A stretch of DNA of 64,000 bases from Komagataeibacter xylinus (GCF_031081985.1 NZ_JARWSK010000002.1:186001-250000); one strand, 5' to 3'; numbered from the stretch's first letter, positions 45,373-55,092 are shown. Numbers and translations are program-made. The notes: a model not told the origin generated them from the sequence alone.

Positions 45373-46632
45373 TCAGACCTGCAGCAGCAGACGGCGCGGA
45401 TCTTCCACGTTCTGCTTGACGCGCACAAGGAAGCTGACCGCCTCCTTGCCATCCACAATCCGGTGGTCGTAGGTCAGCGCGATATACATCATCGGGCGGA
45501 TCACCACCTGCCCGTTCACCGCCATCGGGCGCTCCTGGATGGCATGCATGCCAAGGATGGCCGACTGCGGCGCGTTGATGATGGGCGTGGACATGAGCGA
45601 GCCATAGATGCCGCCATTGGTAATCGAGAACGTGCCACCTGACAGTTCATCAATCTTGAGCGTGCCTTCGCGTGCCTTCTTGCCAAAGCCTGCAATCGCG
45701 CTTTCGATCTGGGCAAAGCCCATCTTGTCGGCATCACGGATCACGGGCACGACCAGCCCGTTGGGGCCGCCCACGGCAATGCCGAGGTTGACGAATTCGC
45801 GGTAGATCACGTCATCGCCGTCGATCTCGGCATTGATGGCCGGGAATTCCTGCAACGCCGCAATGACCGCGCGGCTGAAGATGGACATGAAGCCCAGCTT
45901 CACGCCGTTATGCTTCTTGATGAACAGGTCCTTGTATTCGGCGCGCATCTGCATCACTGCCGACATGTCCACCTCGTTGAAGGTGGTCAGCAGGGCGGCG
46001 GTGTTCTGCGCATCCTTGAGGCGGCGGGCGATGGTGCGGCGCAGGCGCGTCATCTTCACGCGCTCTTCACGCGGGTCATCCTGGCGCGGCGGACGCGGGG
46101 CAGCAGCGGGGGCTGCCGCGCGCGGCTGGGCGAGGAAGCTCTGCACGTCACCCTTGGTGATGCGCCCGTCCTTGCCCGTGCCGGTGCCGACCTGGGCGGG
46201 CGTTACGCCCTGCTCGGCCATGACCTTGCGCGCGGCGGGGAAGGCCACGCTGGCCGCGCCCTGCGCTGCCACATCAGACGGCGGGGTAGCGGGACGCGCC
46301 ACCGGGCCGGGGGTTGCGGGCTGGGCCTGCACGCCAGCGGGGGCGGCTTCCTTCTTCGGCGCGGGAGCGGCGGCAGCCTTGGGGGCTGCGCCACTGCCGG
46401 CCTCGATGGTGGAAAGCACGGTGCCCACTTCCACTTCGGCCACTTCGGGCACCAGCAGCGGGCCAAGCACGCCAGCCTGCGGGGCAGGCACTTCCACGCT
46501 GACCTTGTCGGTTTCGAGTTCCACCAACGGGTCATCTTCGTTCACGGCATCCCCCGGCTGCTTGAGCCACTTGGCGATGGTTGCCGTGGTTACGCTTTCA
46601 CCCAGTGTCGGTACCTTGATCTCGGCGGACAT
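45373..46632 (-). CDS. sucB: 2-oxoglutarate dehydrogenase E2 (dihydrolipoyllysine succinyltransferase)
   Basis: The protein is 419 residues: a lipoyl domain (1-78, Lys 43 in [11 protein letters not shown]), a Pro/Ala linker, a peripheral-subunit-binding domain ([30 protein letters not shown]), and the catalytic domain with [18 protein letters not shown] and the active-site TYDHRIVDG (His 390). It transfers the succinyl group to CoA. Its lipoyl domain closely resembles that of the adjacent lpd, suggesting that one was copied from the other. It is 119 bp after sucA. Confidence 0.96.
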   Translation of the reverse strand: MSAEIKVPTLGESVTTATIAKWLKQPGDAVNEDDPLVELETDKVSVEVPAPQAGVLGPLLVPEVAEVEVGTVLSTIEAGSGAAPKAAAAPAPKKEAAPAGVQAQPATPGPVARPATPPSDVAAQGAASVAFPAARKVMAEQGVTPAQVGTGTGKDGRITKGDVQSFLAQPRAAAPAAAPRPPRQDDPREERVKMTRLRRTIARRLKDAQNTAALLTTFNEVDMSAVMQMRAEYKDLFIKKHNGVKLGFMSIFSRAVIAALQEFPAINAEIDGDDVIYREFVNLGIAVGGPNGLVVPVIRDADKMGFAQIESAIAGFGKKAREGTLKIDELSGGTFSITNGGIYGSLMSTPIINAPQSAILGMHAIQERPMAVNGQVVIRPMMYIALTYDHRIVDGKEAVSFLVRVKQNVEDPRRLLLQV

Positions 46633-46751
46633 TTCCTGTTTCCCAATCCCTTGGCCGCCCCGGTCCCAACCGGGTTGCGGGGCGGCCCCATTCGTTACCT
46701 GGGGGTACGACCGGCAGGCCGCCCCCCTGTTATCGTTTCAGTCGATCCGTA

Positions 46752-49625
46752 TCAGGCGCTGACGCCCAGCGCCTTGTTCACCAGCGCCGCCTGCTCGGCC
46801 ACATGCACCTTGGCCAGGCCCGTGGCCGGGCTTGCCGCCGCAACCCGCCCCACAAAGGTCGGGCGCGTGCTCTTGTGGCCAATATCGGTCAGCACGCCCT
46901 CGATCAGGCGATCGACAAAGGTCCAGCCGCCCATGTTCTCGGGTTCTTCCTGGCACCAGATCACCTTGGCCTGCCTGTAGCGGGCCAGTTCCTCGCCCAG
47001 CATCTTGGCCGGGAAGGGATAGAACTGCTCAAGGCGCAGGATGGCAACGTTGTCCAGCTTGCGCTCGCGGCGCTCGGCCAGCAGGTCGTAATAGACCTTG
47101 CCCGAGCAGATCACCACGCGGTCCACCTTGTCAGGCGCTGCAATCGGGTCGATCTCGCCAATCACCGGCAAGAAGCGCGTGCCCGGCCCGAAATCCTTGA
47201 GGTCCGACACCGCCAGCTTGTGGCGCAGCAGGGACTTGGGCGTCATGATGATCAGCGGCTTGCGGTAGTCGAGGAAGAGCTGGCGGCGCAGCGCATGGAA
47301 GTAGTTGGCCGGCGTGGTGATGTTGCACACCCGCATGTTGTTCTCGGCGCAGAGCTGCAGGTAGCGCTCGAGGCGGGCGGAGGAATGCTCCGGCCCCTGC
47401 CCTTCATAGCCATGGGGCAGCAGCATCACGAGGCCCGACATGCGCAGCCACTTGGTCTCGCCCGAGGCGATGAACTGGTCGATGATGACCTGCGCGCCAT
47501 TGGCGAAGTCACCGAACTGCGCCTCCCACAGCACCAGCGCGTTGGGGTCGGCCAGCGAGTAGCCGTATTCAAAGCCCAGCACGCCGAATTCGGACAGCAG
47601 CGAGTTGTAGATCTCGATGGCTGCCTGGTCCTTGGCAATGTTGTTGAGCGGCACGTAGGTGTTCTGGTTCACCTGGTCGATCAGCACCGCATGGCGCTGG
47701 CTGAAGGTGCCGCGCTGGCAGTCCTCGCCCGAGAGGCGGACATGGTGTTTGTCGAGCAGCAGCGTGCCGAAGCCCAGCGCCTCGCCCGTGGCCCAGTCGA
47801 TGCCTGTGCCGGTCTCGAACATCTTCGCCTTGGCCTTGAGCTGGCGGATGATCTTGGGGTTGGCGTTGAAATCATCGGGCACATGGGCCAGCGACGCGCC
47901 CACTTCCTTCAGCCGGTCGATGGCGACACCGGTTTCAGGCGCAGGCAGGGTGGTGTCGACCGGCGGCGGCTTGAGGCCCTTCCACGCGCCTTCCAGCCAG
48001 TCGGCCTTGTTGGGCTTGTAGCCCTGGGCGGCCTGATAGGCTTCTTCCAGCTTGTTGTGGAAGCCATCCCACTCGGCGGTCACTTCGGCTTCGGTCAGCA
48101 CGCCTTCGCGCACCAGGCGGTCGGAATACAGCGTGCGGATGGTCGGGCGCGCCGCGATGGCCTTGTACATGGTGGGCTGCGTGAATGACGGCTCATCAGA
48201 CTCGTTATGGCCGTGACGGCGGTAGCCCACGATGTCGAGCACCACGTCGGATGCGAATTTCTGCCGGAACTCGGCGGCAAGGCGCGAACAGTAGATCACC
48301 GCCTCCGGCTCGTCGCCATTGACGTGCAGGATCGGCGCCTGCACCGCCTTGGCCACGTCCGTGCAGTACAGGCCCGAAAACGAATGGACCGAAACGGTGG
48401 TGAACCCGATCTGGTTGTTGACCACAACATGGATCGTGCCGCCGGTGCGGTAGCCGATCAACTGCGACATGGCCAGCGTTTCATACACGATGCCCTGGCC
48501 CGCAAACGCCGCGTCACCATGCAGCAGCACGCCCATGTGGCGGCCGCGCTGGTGGGGGTCGTCATCATCCTGTGTTGCACGCACCTTGCCGATCACGACC
48601 GGATCAACCGCCTCGAGATGCGAGGGGTTGGGCTGGAGCGAGATGTGCACGGGCGTGCCGCCAATCTCGACATCGGTGGAGGTGCCGAGATGGTATTTCA
48701 CATCGCCCGAGCCCTGCACGTCGTCAGGCTTGAAGGATACGCCCGCGAACTCGCTGAAGATGGCGGTGTAGGGCTTGCGCACGATGTTGACGAGCGTGTT
48801 CAGGCGCCCGCGATGCGGCATGCCGATGGCCACCGAGCGCACGCCGCCCGAGGCCGCCTGGTCGATGATGGCGTGCAGTGCGGGGATGGTCACGTCCTCG
48901 CCCTCAAGGCCGAAGCGCTTGGTGCCGACATAGCGCTTCTGGCAGAAGGACTCGAAGCCCTCCGCCTCGGTCAACTGCTGCAGGATAACCTTTTTCTGCT
49001 CGGGTGTCGCGCCCTTGCGCCAGTTATCGCCCTCGAGCCGCGCCTGCACCCACATGCGCTGCTCGGGGTCCTGGATGTGCATGAACTCGGCGCCGATCGG
49101 CCCGCAATAGACCGCGCGCAGGGCATCGAGCACCTGGTTGATGGTGGCGGTGTCCGAGCCGATCAGGCTGGCGACGATATGGCCAAGATAGATCGGGCGG
49201 TCGAGATCCTTGGGGCCGAAGCCGTAGGTGGCGGGGTCAAGGTCCGCATGGGGCTTGGGCACCTGCAAGCCGAGCGGGTCGAGCCGCGCCTCGAGGTGGC
49301 CGCGCACGCGGAAAGCGCGGATGAGCTGCGTTGCGCGCAGGCTGTCATCGGCTGCCGCCTTCAGGCTTTCCGCCGTAACGCCCGCCGCCTTGCCATTTGG
49401 CAGGGGGGCCGGCTCATCGCCGGTGATGATATGCGGGCGCGGCGCCCAGGAGGCCCCTTCCGCATCATGAACAATTTCGGAGCCTTCCTCATGCAGCTCC
49501 TGGAACAGGGAGGCAAAGGAAGGATCAACGCTGTTGGGATCGGCCACCCAGCGCGCATACAACTCGGCCAGATAGGCCGTATTGGCGCCGCTGAATGCGG
49601 TCGAAAGAATATCTACGCCCGCCAT
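46752..49625 (-). CDS. sucA: 2-oxoglutarate dehydrogenase E1
   Basis: The protein is 957 residues. The N-terminal E2-anchoring segment (SGANTAYLAELYARWVADPNSVD) is followed by the transketolase-like core with LEAVDPVVIGKVRA, the ThDP motif GDAAFAGQGIVYETLAMSQL and YRRHGHNESDEPSFTQP. The C-terminal part includes LLPHGYEGQGPEHSSARLER. It decarboxylates 2-oxoglutarate in the TCA cycle. GAGGAG lies upstream of the ATG. It is first in the operon. With sdhCDAB about 7 kb away, this shows an oxidative TCA branch in the cell. Confidence 0.97.
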   Translation of the reverse strand: MAGVDILSTAFSGANTAYLAELYARWVADPNSVDPSFASLFQELHEEGSEIVHDAEGASWAPRPHIITGDEPAPLPNGKAAGVTAESLKAAADDSLRATQLIRAFRVRGHLEARLDPLGLQVPKPHADLDPATYGFGPKDLDRPIYLGHIVASLIGSDTATINQVLDALRAVYCGPIGAEFMHIQDPEQRMWVQARLEGDNWRKGATPEQKKVILQQLTEAEGFESFCQKRYVGTKRFGLEGEDVTIPALHAIIDQAASGGVRSVAIGMPHRGRLNTLVNIVRKPYTAIFSEFAGVSFKPDDVQGSGDVKYHLGTSTDVEIGGTPVHISLQPNPSHLEAVDPVVIGKVRATQDDDDPHQRGRHMGVLLHGDAAFAGQGIVYETLAMSQLIGYRTGGTIHVVVNNQIGFTTVSVHSFSGLYCTDVAKAVQAPILHVNGDEPEAVIYCSRLAAEFRQKFASDVVLDIVGYRRHGHNESDEPSFTQPTMYKAIAARPTIRTLYSDRLVREGVLTEAEVTAEWDGFHNKLEEAYQAAQGYKPNKADWLEGAWKGLKPPPVDTTLPAPETGVAIDRLKEVGASLAHVPDDFNANPKIIRQLKAKAKMFETGTGIDWATGEALGFGTLLLDKHHVRLSGEDCQRGTFSQRHAVLIDQVNQNTYVPLNNIAKDQAAIEIYNSLLSEFGVLGFEYGYSLADPNALVLWEAQFGDFANGAQVIIDQFIASGETKWLRMSGLVMLLPHGYEGQGPEHSSARLERYLQLCAENNMRVCNITTPANYFHALRRQLFLDYRKPLIIMTPKSLLRHKLAVSDLKDFGPGTRFLPVIGEIDPIAAPDKVDRVVICSGKVYYDLLAERRERKLDNVAILRLEQFYPFPAKMLGEELARYRQAKVIWCQEEPENMGGWTFVDRLIEGVLTDIGHKSTRPTFVGRVAAASPATGLAKVHVAEQAALVNKALGVSA

Positions 49626-49972
49626 ATTGAAGACATCTCCTCGCTGGCGGCCTTTGTGGCCGCGCTATTTCCGGATCCGGCCTGAAACGGCAGCCGGTCC
49701 GATTTGTATCGCTACCCTAGCCGCACCCTTGCCGGGATGCCGCCATCATTCATCAGGATCAGGTCTGCTTGCCGCGCATACTGACATTTTCGTGCCTGAC
49801 CCCACGGTGGCGGGGCGTGGCGCTGCAAAACATCGCTTTTCGCGGCACGGCTCCCGGCTGATGCGAACTTGCCCATACCCAAGCAAAGACCGCACGGCTT
49901 GCCTACCGCTCCGGCAGTCACACCACCGCCATAACCGTCACGATGGCGTGACCCTTCCGCCGTTTTCGCCCA
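49626..49972. other. Intergenic region between zapE and sucA
   Basis: It should hold the sucA promoter (minus strand). The only structure noticed is a short inverted repeat GTCACG/CGTGAC (49937-49952) near the zapE end, without a T run. No RNA gene or convincing small protein was found. Confidence 0.5.
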
Positions 49973-51160
49973 TCATGCGTTGAGGTGCGGCAACTGCATG
50001 TAGGCCGCACTCTGCATTTCCTCGAGCCGCGAGGCCGTGCGCTCGAACGCGGTCGCCCCCTGCCCCTTGGCATAGATGGCGTCGGGCCGGTCCTCGGCTG
50101 AGGCAAACAGCTTGACGTTCTGTTCGTACAGCGTGTCGATCAGCACGATGAAGCGCCGCGCCTCGTCAAAATTGTCCGGCCCCATGCGCGGCACGCCATC
50201 AAGCACGAGGTTGGGGAAGCACGTGGCCAGTGCCAGGTAGTCACCCGCGCCAAGCGGCGTGCCGCACAGTTCGGCAAAGCTGAACCGCGCCACGGGGCCT
50301 GCCGCGCGCGTAACCCTGAGCGGGCGGCCCATGATGTCGAGGGTAACGGGCACCACTGGCGCGCCATCGGCCAGGCGGTCAAAAATCGAGTCGAGTTCCT
50401 TCGTCGCCGCCGCATCGACGGGGATGATCCATGTCTGCATGCCCGGTGCGTTGCCCCTGCGGTAATCACGCGGGGAATCGAGGATGACGGTATCGACCTC
50501 CTTGAGGATCGCGGCGATGAACGGCTTGAACGCATCGGCGCCGGGGCGGTCTTGAAACAGGTCCTCGGGCTTCGTGTTGGATGTGGCGACCACCACCACG
50601 CCATCGGCGAACAGGCGGCCAAGGATCATGGCGTCCGCTATGTCATTGACCTGGAATTCATCAAAGCACAGCAGCCACGCTTCCTGCGCGATCTGGCGGG
50701 CAAGCGGCGGGATGGGATCGGACAGGTCGGGATCGGCTTCCTTCATGTCATGCAGGCGCTGGTGCACATCTTGCATGAAGCGGTGGAAATGCACCCGGCG
50801 CTTGTGCTCGACCGGGGCAAGGCTGAAGAACAGGTCCATCAGCATGGTCTTTCCACGCCCCACCTGCCCCACCATGTACACCCCGCGCGGCCGGGCCTGC
50901 TCATGGGGCGGGTGGCCCGCAAGGCCGAGCCGCGCCTTGAGTCCGCCCAGCCAGCCACCTGCGGGCGGGGCGGACTGGACCACCGGGTGGTAGTCGCGCA
51001 GTTCGCGCCAGAGCTGGTCGAGCCTGCGGGCGGCTTTTTCCTGCTCGGGGTCACGGTCAAGACGGCCTGAAGCCACACGGGCCTCATAGGCGGCGAAGGG
51101 GCCTGTGCCTGCGGGCGACGCCGCAGCGGACAGGCGGGCGGGGGCTAGATCCGTATTCAT
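49973..51160 (-). CDS. zapE: Cell division ATPase ZapE (AFG1 family)
   Basis: The protein is about 395 residues. It is an AFG1-like P-loop ATPase: YMVGQVGRGKTMLMDLFF (Walker A), RRVHFHRFMQDVHQRLH, LLCFDEFQVNDIADAMILGRLF (Walker B and sensor region), VVATSNTKPEDLFQD, and RRFIVLIDTLYEQNVKLFASAEDRP near the end. ZapE-type proteins act on FtsZ rings or in protein quality control. ATG 51160 (MNTDLAPARL) is taken, although an upstream start at 51256 keeps the frame open; the extra 32 residues look like promoter sequence. It is followed by the sucA operon in the same direction. Confidence 0.93.
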   Translation of the reverse strand: MNTDLAPARLSAAASPAGTGPFAAYEARVASGRLDRDPEQEKAARRLDQLWRELRDYHPVVQSAPPAGGWLGGLKARLGLAGHPPHEQARPRGVYMVGQVGRGKTMLMDLFFSLAPVEHKRRVHFHRFMQDVHQRLHDMKEADPDLSDPIPPLARQIAQEAWLLCFDEFQVNDIADAMILGRLFADGVVVVATSNTKPEDLFQDRPGADAFKPFIAAILKEVDTVILDSPRDYRRGNAPGMQTWIIPVDAAATKELDSIFDRLADGAPVVPVTLDIMGRPLRVTRAAGPVARFSFAELCGTPLGAGDYLALATCFPNLVLDGVPRMGPDNFDEARRFIVLIDTLYEQNVKLFASAEDRPDAIYAKGQGATAFERTASRLEEMQSAAYMQLPHLNA

Positions 51161-51280
51161 GATAATTTGGCGATAGTCCGTTAAAAAAGGCCCAGCAAGG
51201 CCCCGATCTCGCCAAACTGTGTCATGACAGGGGTTCTCTCCATCTGGTGAACTCAAACCCCATCAAATGGAGGTTTTGTG

Positions 51281-51619
51281 ATGACTGACTGGAACGCCTA
51301 CCGGGCCCATCTGGGCGAGTCCATCGGCGCGTTTGCCACCCTCTCGCCCGGCACGCTCAAGGGACTCCAGACCCTCGACCGCGCCGCCGCCGAAACCGGC
51401 CACCTCGATGCCAAGACCCGTGAACTCATCGCGCTGGCCGTGGCCGTGACCACCCGGTGCGACGGGTGCATTTCCGTCCATTCCACCGCGGCGGTAAAGG
51501 CCGGAGCCACAAAGGCGGAAATTGCCGAGGCGCTGGGCGTTGCCGTGGCGCTGAACGCGGGGGCCGCCGTGGTCTATTCCAGCCGCGTGCTCGATGCGGT
51601 GGATACGCTCAAGCCCTGA
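51281..51619 (+). CDS. AhpD-like carboxymuconolactone-decarboxylase-family protein
   Basis: The protein is about 112 residues of the all-helical CMD/AhpD fold with LDAKTRELIALAVAVTTRCDGCISVHSTAAVKAGATKAEIAEAL. The CxxC (CDGC) with the downstream His is the peroxidase-type redox motif of small AhpD-like proteins. It probably reduces peroxides or serves as a thiol partner. GGAGG stands 7 nt upstream of ATG 51281; a GTG 3 nt earlier is less likely. It is divergent from zapE and followed by its own terminator. Confidence 0.9.
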   Translation: MTDWNAYRAHLGESIGAFATLSPGTLKGLQTLDRAAAETGHLDAKTRELIALAVAVTTRCDGCISVHSTAAVKAGATKAEIAEALGVAVALNAGAAVVYSSRVLDAVDTLKP

Positions 51620-51679
51620 TCAGCGCGATCACTTGCGGGTGAAGGCAACTGGCCCTAATCTGACGCGTATTGGCCTGCA

Positions 51680-51704
51680 GGCCCCGGTTGCCGGGGCCAC
51701 TTTT
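51680..51704 (+). terminator. Terminator of the AhpD-like gene
   Basis: Arms GGCCCCGG and CCGGGGCC with a TTG loop, then ACTTTT. It lies 60 bp past the stop codon and 24 bp before the next start. Confidence 0.7.
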
Positions 51705-51727
51705 ACCCGCGTGCTTGCAGAGATGGC

Positions 51728-52372
51728 ATGATCCGACCCGTCACCCCCGACTATGCCGCCCTTGAGGCGACGCCGGTTGCAAAAGCACCCTTCGCCCATG
51801 TGGTGGTGCCGCATTTCATTACGCCGCCCGATCTGAAGGCGCTGGCCACGAGCCTGCCCGCCATCCGCTCGGGCGGGTCGTTCCCGCCTGCGGCACTCAG
51901 CCTCTCGCCACTCATGGCGGGGCTGGTGGCGGAGCTTGAGGGGCCGCGCCTGCGCGCGCTCATCGCCGCCAAATTCAACCTCGACCTTGATGCCGCCCCC
52001 ACCATGCTCACCCTGCGCGGGCGCACGCGGGCCAAGGACGGGCGCATCCACCGTGATTCCGACAGCAAGCGCGTAACCGTGCTGCTCTACCTCAACCCTG
52101 CCGATGAGGCCGCCTGGGCCCGGCATGAAGGCTGCCTGCGCCTTTTGCGCAACGGGCACGACCTTGAGGATTTCGCCGCCGAGATTCCGCCGGTCAATGG
52201 CACGCTGCTCGTCTTTCCCAACGGGCCGGACACATGGCACGGGCACCGGCAGTATGTCGGCCCGCGCCATACCATCCAGCTCAATTACATGACCAACGAC
52301 ACCCGCGCACGCAACGAACTGCGCCGCCACCGGTTATCCGCCCTGACCAAGCGGCTGCCCTGGGTGGCCTGA
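51728..52372 (+). CDS. 2-oxoglutarate/Fe(II)-dependent oxygenase family protein
   Basis: The protein is 214 residues. The double-stranded beta-helix iron motif is visible as HRDSDSKRVTVLLYLN (His-x-Asp), with the distal His and 2OG-binding Arg in WHGHRQYVGPRHTIQLNYM, and FPNGPDTWHG preceding it. This is the SM-20/prolyl-hydroxylase-like 2OG-Fe(II) group. The target (protein, nucleic acid or small molecule) is not evident. Neighbours are unrelated. Confidence 0.85.
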   Translation: MIRPVTPDYAALEATPVAKAPFAHVVVPHFITPPDLKALATSLPAIRSGGSFPPAALSLSPLMAGLVAELEGPRLRALIAAKFNLDLDAAPTMLTLRGRTRAKDGRIHRDSDSKRVTVLLYLNPADEAAWARHEGCLRLLRNGHDLEDFAAEIPPVNGTLLVFPNGPDTWHGHRQYVGPRHTIQLNYMTNDTRARNELRRHRLSALTKRLPWVA

Positions 52373-52460
52373 ACACGGCCCGGGCCATTGTTTCGCCACG
52401 CAGGGCGCCTATCCTGCTCCTGTTTTTCGCCTTCACGTCATGTCGAGGTACTCAAAGCCC

Positions 52461-52817
52461 ATGAAGCTGCGTAAACTCACTGCTTCCCTCCTGTCCGCCA
52501 GCTTCGCCCTTGGCCTGCTGGCCACCGCCATGCCTGCGGCCCATGCCCAGCCCTGGCACGGCGGCCCGCGCGGCCCCGGCCCCGGCTGGCATGGCGGCCC
52601 GCCCCGTGGCGGCTGGCATGGTGGTGGTGGCTACCGCCGTGGTGGCGGTGGCGCGGGGCTTGCCGTAGGCAGCGGCATTGCCGGCCTTGCAGTTGGCGCC
52701 ATGCTGGGCAGCGCAATGGCCGAACGGGGCGCCGCCCCGCCGCCGCCCGCCTATTATCCGGCCCCCCCGCCGCCGCCCCCGCCACCAGCCTACTACCCGT
52801 ATGGCGGCGGTTACTGA
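52461..52817 (+). CDS. Secreted Gly/Pro-rich small protein
   Basis: The protein is about 118 residues with a signal peptide (LLSASFALGLLATAMPAAHA, cleaved before QPW). A Gly/His/Trp-rich repeat region (GGPRGPGPGWHGG, GGWHGGGGY) follows, then a glycine-zipper-like stretch GLAVGSGIAGLAVGAMLGSAM, and a Pro/Tyr-rich tail. Such proteins are often envelope or stress-associated, and the glycine zipper may insert into membranes. It is followed 51 bp on by a Spy-like periplasmic gene. An ATG at 52440 adds 7 residues but has no ribosome site. Confidence 0.75.
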   Translation: MKLRKLTASLLSASFALGLLATAMPAAHAQPWHGGPRGPGPGWHGGPPRGGWHGGGGYRRGGGGAGLAVGSGIAGLAVGAMLGSAMAERGAAPPPPAYYPAPPPPPPPPAYYPYGGGY

Positions 52818-52868
52818 CAGCCTGACATCCCACGCACCCGATCTCTCCCGCGAAGGAAAATACACAAA

Positions 52869-53399
52869 ATGATGTTCCGCCGGTTCCTCCCCGCTGCCGC
52901 CCTCATGATGCTGCCCGCCATGGCGATGGCCGCCGACCCGCAGGCTGCAACCCCCGCCACGCAGGGCACGCCCACCACGACCGCATCGCTCGCCCACACG
53001 CCCCACGACCCCGCGCCCGATGAAGTCGAGACCCACATCAAGGCCCTGCATGACGAGCTGGGCATCACCAAAAAGCAGGAAGCGCTCTGGACGCCGTTCG
53101 CGCAGGACATGATGGACAATGCCCAGCGCCTGCATGACGCCATCGAGGCGCGCCGCGACAAGCTGCCCAAGATGAACGCGGTGGAAAACATGCAGTCCTA
53201 TGCCGACCTCGTGGCCGAGCGCGCGCATGACATGCAGACGCTGAACACCGCGTTTGCACCGCTTTACGACAGCTTCTCCAAAAAGCAGCGCAAGCATGCC
53301 GATACCCTGTTCGTGCAGGGCGACAGCGAGCACGCCGAGAAGCAGCAGGAACGGGCCGCCGCAGCACAGGGCGCAACAGCCGCCCCCGCCGCGCAGTAA
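52869..53399 (+). CDS. Spy/CpxP-family (LTXXQ motif) periplasmic protein
   Basis: The protein is 176 residues: signal peptide (FLPAAALMMLPAMAMA before ADP), a Thr/Pro-rich spacer, then a helical domain with two LTxxQ-like elements, LGITKKQEALWTPFA and FSKKQRKHADTLF, as in Spy and CpxP envelope-stress chaperones. It ends in an Ala/Gln-rich tail. It is expected in the periplasm, perhaps binding unfolded proteins. It lies downstream of the Gly/Pro-rich gene and is followed by a strong terminator. Confidence 0.85.
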   Translation: MMFRRFLPAAALMMLPAMAMAADPQAATPATQGTPTTTASLAHTPHDPAPDEVETHIKALHDELGITKKQEALWTPFAQDMMDNAQRLHDAIEARRDKLPKMNAVENMQSYADLVAERAHDMQTLNTAFAPLYDSFSKKQRKHADTLFVQGDSEHAEKQQERAAAAQGATAAPAAQ

Positions 53400-53417
53400 G
53401 ATCGCCTGCACGCCCGC

Positions 53418-53451
53418 AAAAAGCCCGCGCCATGATGGTGCGGGCTTTTTT
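53418..53451 (+). terminator. Terminator of the Spy-like gene
   Basis: Perfect arms AAAAAGCCCGC and GCGGGCTTTTT with a trailing T, able to work in both directions. It lies 18 bp past the stop. Confidence 0.9.
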
Positions 53452-53462
53452 GTTCAGTGAAA

Positions 53463-53539
53463 AAGTTCCTGGTGAAGCTGTTTTCAAAAAGCTTCGAAAG
53501 AACGCCGCCTTTTTGAAAAAAGGCGGCACCCGGAAACTT
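53463..53539 (+). repeat. Two-hairpin intergenic repeat, copy 9
   Basis: Forward orientation: AAGTTCCTGGTG arm, GAAGCTGTTTT/AAAAAGCTTC, an intact GCCGCCTTTTTG/AAAAAAGGCGGC hairpin and the closing arm CACCCGGAAACTT. It lies between the Spy-like terminator and the convergent zwf stop. Confidence 0.88.
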
Positions 53540-53547
53540 CTGTTTTT

Positions 53548-55092
53548 TCAGGCTTTGTCCAGCGGGTACCACGCCCGCCCATCACGTGCCAGCAGCGCAT
53601 CAGCGCCCTTGGGGCCGGTGGTGCCTGCCTCATACAGTTCGGGGCCGGTACTGTCCTGCGCCCAGGCCTGCAGGACCGGATCAACCGCCTTCCACGCCGC
53701 CTCGATATTGTCGGCGCGCTGGAACAGGGTCTCATCCCCCATCAGGCAGTCATAGAGCAGGGTCTCGTAACCCACATTGGGTGACTTGGTGAACACGTCC
53801 TCATAACGGAAGCGGGCCTGCACGTCGGTCAGGTCCATTTCCGGCCCCGGCTTCTTGGCGCCAAGCTCCACCGTCAGCCCCTGCGCGGGCTGGATATTGA
53901 GGATGATGCGGTTGGGCGGCAGGTTCTCGGTCTCGGTATTGCGGAACATCAGCATCGGCGGCTTGCGGAACTGCACCACAACCTCCGTGCGTCGCCCCCC
54001 CAGCCCCTTGCCGGTGCGCAGGTAGAACGGCACGCCCGCCCAGCGCCAGTTCTCGACATGCAGCTTGAGCGCCACATAGGTCTCGGTATTGCTATGGGGG
54101 GCCACGCCGGGGCTTTCGCGGTAGCCCACCATCGGTTTGCCCTCCACGGTGCCGGCTGCGTACTGGCCGCGCACGGCATCCTTCGGGTCGATGGGGGTTA
54201 CGGCCTCGAACAGCTGCTCCTTGGCGTTGCGCACGCTCTCGGCATCAAAGGTGTTGGGCGGCTCCATCGCCACCATGGCGAAAAGCTGGAACAGGTGGTT
54301 GGGCACCATGTCGCGCAGCGCGCCGGTGGGCTCATAAAACGCGCCACGCTGTTCCACGCCAATGGTCTCGGCGGCGGTGATCTCGATATGATCGACATAT
54401 TCGTTGCGCCATAGCGGTTCGAAAATCAGGTTGCCGAATCGCATGGCGAGAATGTTCTGCACCGTCTCCTTGCCAAGGAAATGGTCGATGCGGAACACCT
54501 GCGACTCGTCAAGCACCGACAGCACGCGGCGGTTGAGGGCCTGGGCGGAGGCAAGGTCCGAGCCAAACGGCTTTTCAATCACCACCCGGCGGAAGGCGCC
54601 GTCCTTCTGCGCCACGACTCCGGCAGCACCCAGCGTTTCCACCACGGTGGCGAAAAAGCGCGAGGGGATGGCCAGATAGAAGATGGCATTGGCGGGCAGT
54701 TTTTCACCAAGCGCGCGGATGGCCGCCACATCGCTGAAATCCGCCTTCACGTAGTCCATACGCTGAGCCAGCCAGTCCCACTGCGCGGCATTGATGCTGG
54801 CGGGGTGGAACTCGGCATTGGGGTCGTGGGTAAAGGACTGCATCATTGCATTCAGCCCGTCGCGCCATGCCGCCGTTGTGCTGTCCACCCGGTCCACCCC
54901 GATCACCCGGAAATCCGGGTGCAGCAGGCCGCTGCCCACCAGGTTGTACAGCGCGGGCACCAGCAGCCGCTTGGTCAGGTCGCCATGCGCGCCGAATATG
55001 ACCAGCGTGCATGGCGGCGCGCGGCGCGCGCCTGCGGGAGTGACCGGGCGCGCCGCTGCGGGCGTTGCGGGAATATCAGTTGATGGGGCCAT
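53548..55092 (-). CDS. zwf: Glucose-6-phosphate 1-dehydrogenase
   Basis: The protein is about 514 residues, the family length. It has the coenzyme loop LVIFGAHGDLTKRLLVPALYNL (GAHGDL where GASGDL is usual), the active-site RIDHFLGKETVQN, and PFYLRTGKGLGGRRTEVVVQF near the C-terminus. It oxidises glucose-6-phosphate to the lactone, feeding the pentose phosphate route that acetic acid bacteria depend on. ATG 55092 (MAPSTDIPA) is preferred; the open frame upstream is not conserved. The Ala/Pro-rich N-terminus of about 25 residues is extra. It is divergent from asd. Confidence 0.95.
   Translation of the reverse strand: MAPSTDIPATPAAARPVTPAGARRAPPCTLVIFGAHGDLTKRLLVPALYNLVGSGLLHPDFRVIGVDRVDSTTAAWRDGLNAMMQSFTHDPNAEFHPASINAAQWDWLAQRMDYVKADFSDVAAIRALGEKLPANAIFYLAIPSRFFATVVETLGAAGVVAQKDGAFRRVVIEKPFGSDLASAQALNRRVLSVLDESQVFRIDHFLGKETVQNILAMRFGNLIFEPLWRNEYVDHIEITAAETIGVEQRGAFYEPTGALRDMVPNHLFQLFAMVAMEPPNTFDAESVRNAKEQLFEAVTPIDPKDAVRGQYAAGTVEGKPMVGYRESPGVAPHSNTETYVALKLHVENWRWAGVPFYLRTGKGLGGRRTEVVVQFRKPPMLMFRNTETENLPPNRIILNIQPAQGLTVELGAKKPGPEMDLTDVQARFRYEDVFTKSPNVGYETLLYDCLMGDETLFQRADNIEAAWKAVDPVLQAWAQDSTGPELYEAGTTGPKGADALLARDGRAWYPLDKA

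Noticed and set aside
43579-45642. Very long open frame antisense to lpd and sucB
   Set aside because: It mirrors the codon structure of the opposite strand, is rich in His, Arg and Gly in patterns typical of GC-biased antisense frames, and lacks any family motif.
48207-49685. 492-codon plus-strand frame antisense to sucA
   Set aside because: It is an antisense shadow of a well-conserved E1 gene, with no recognisable domain.
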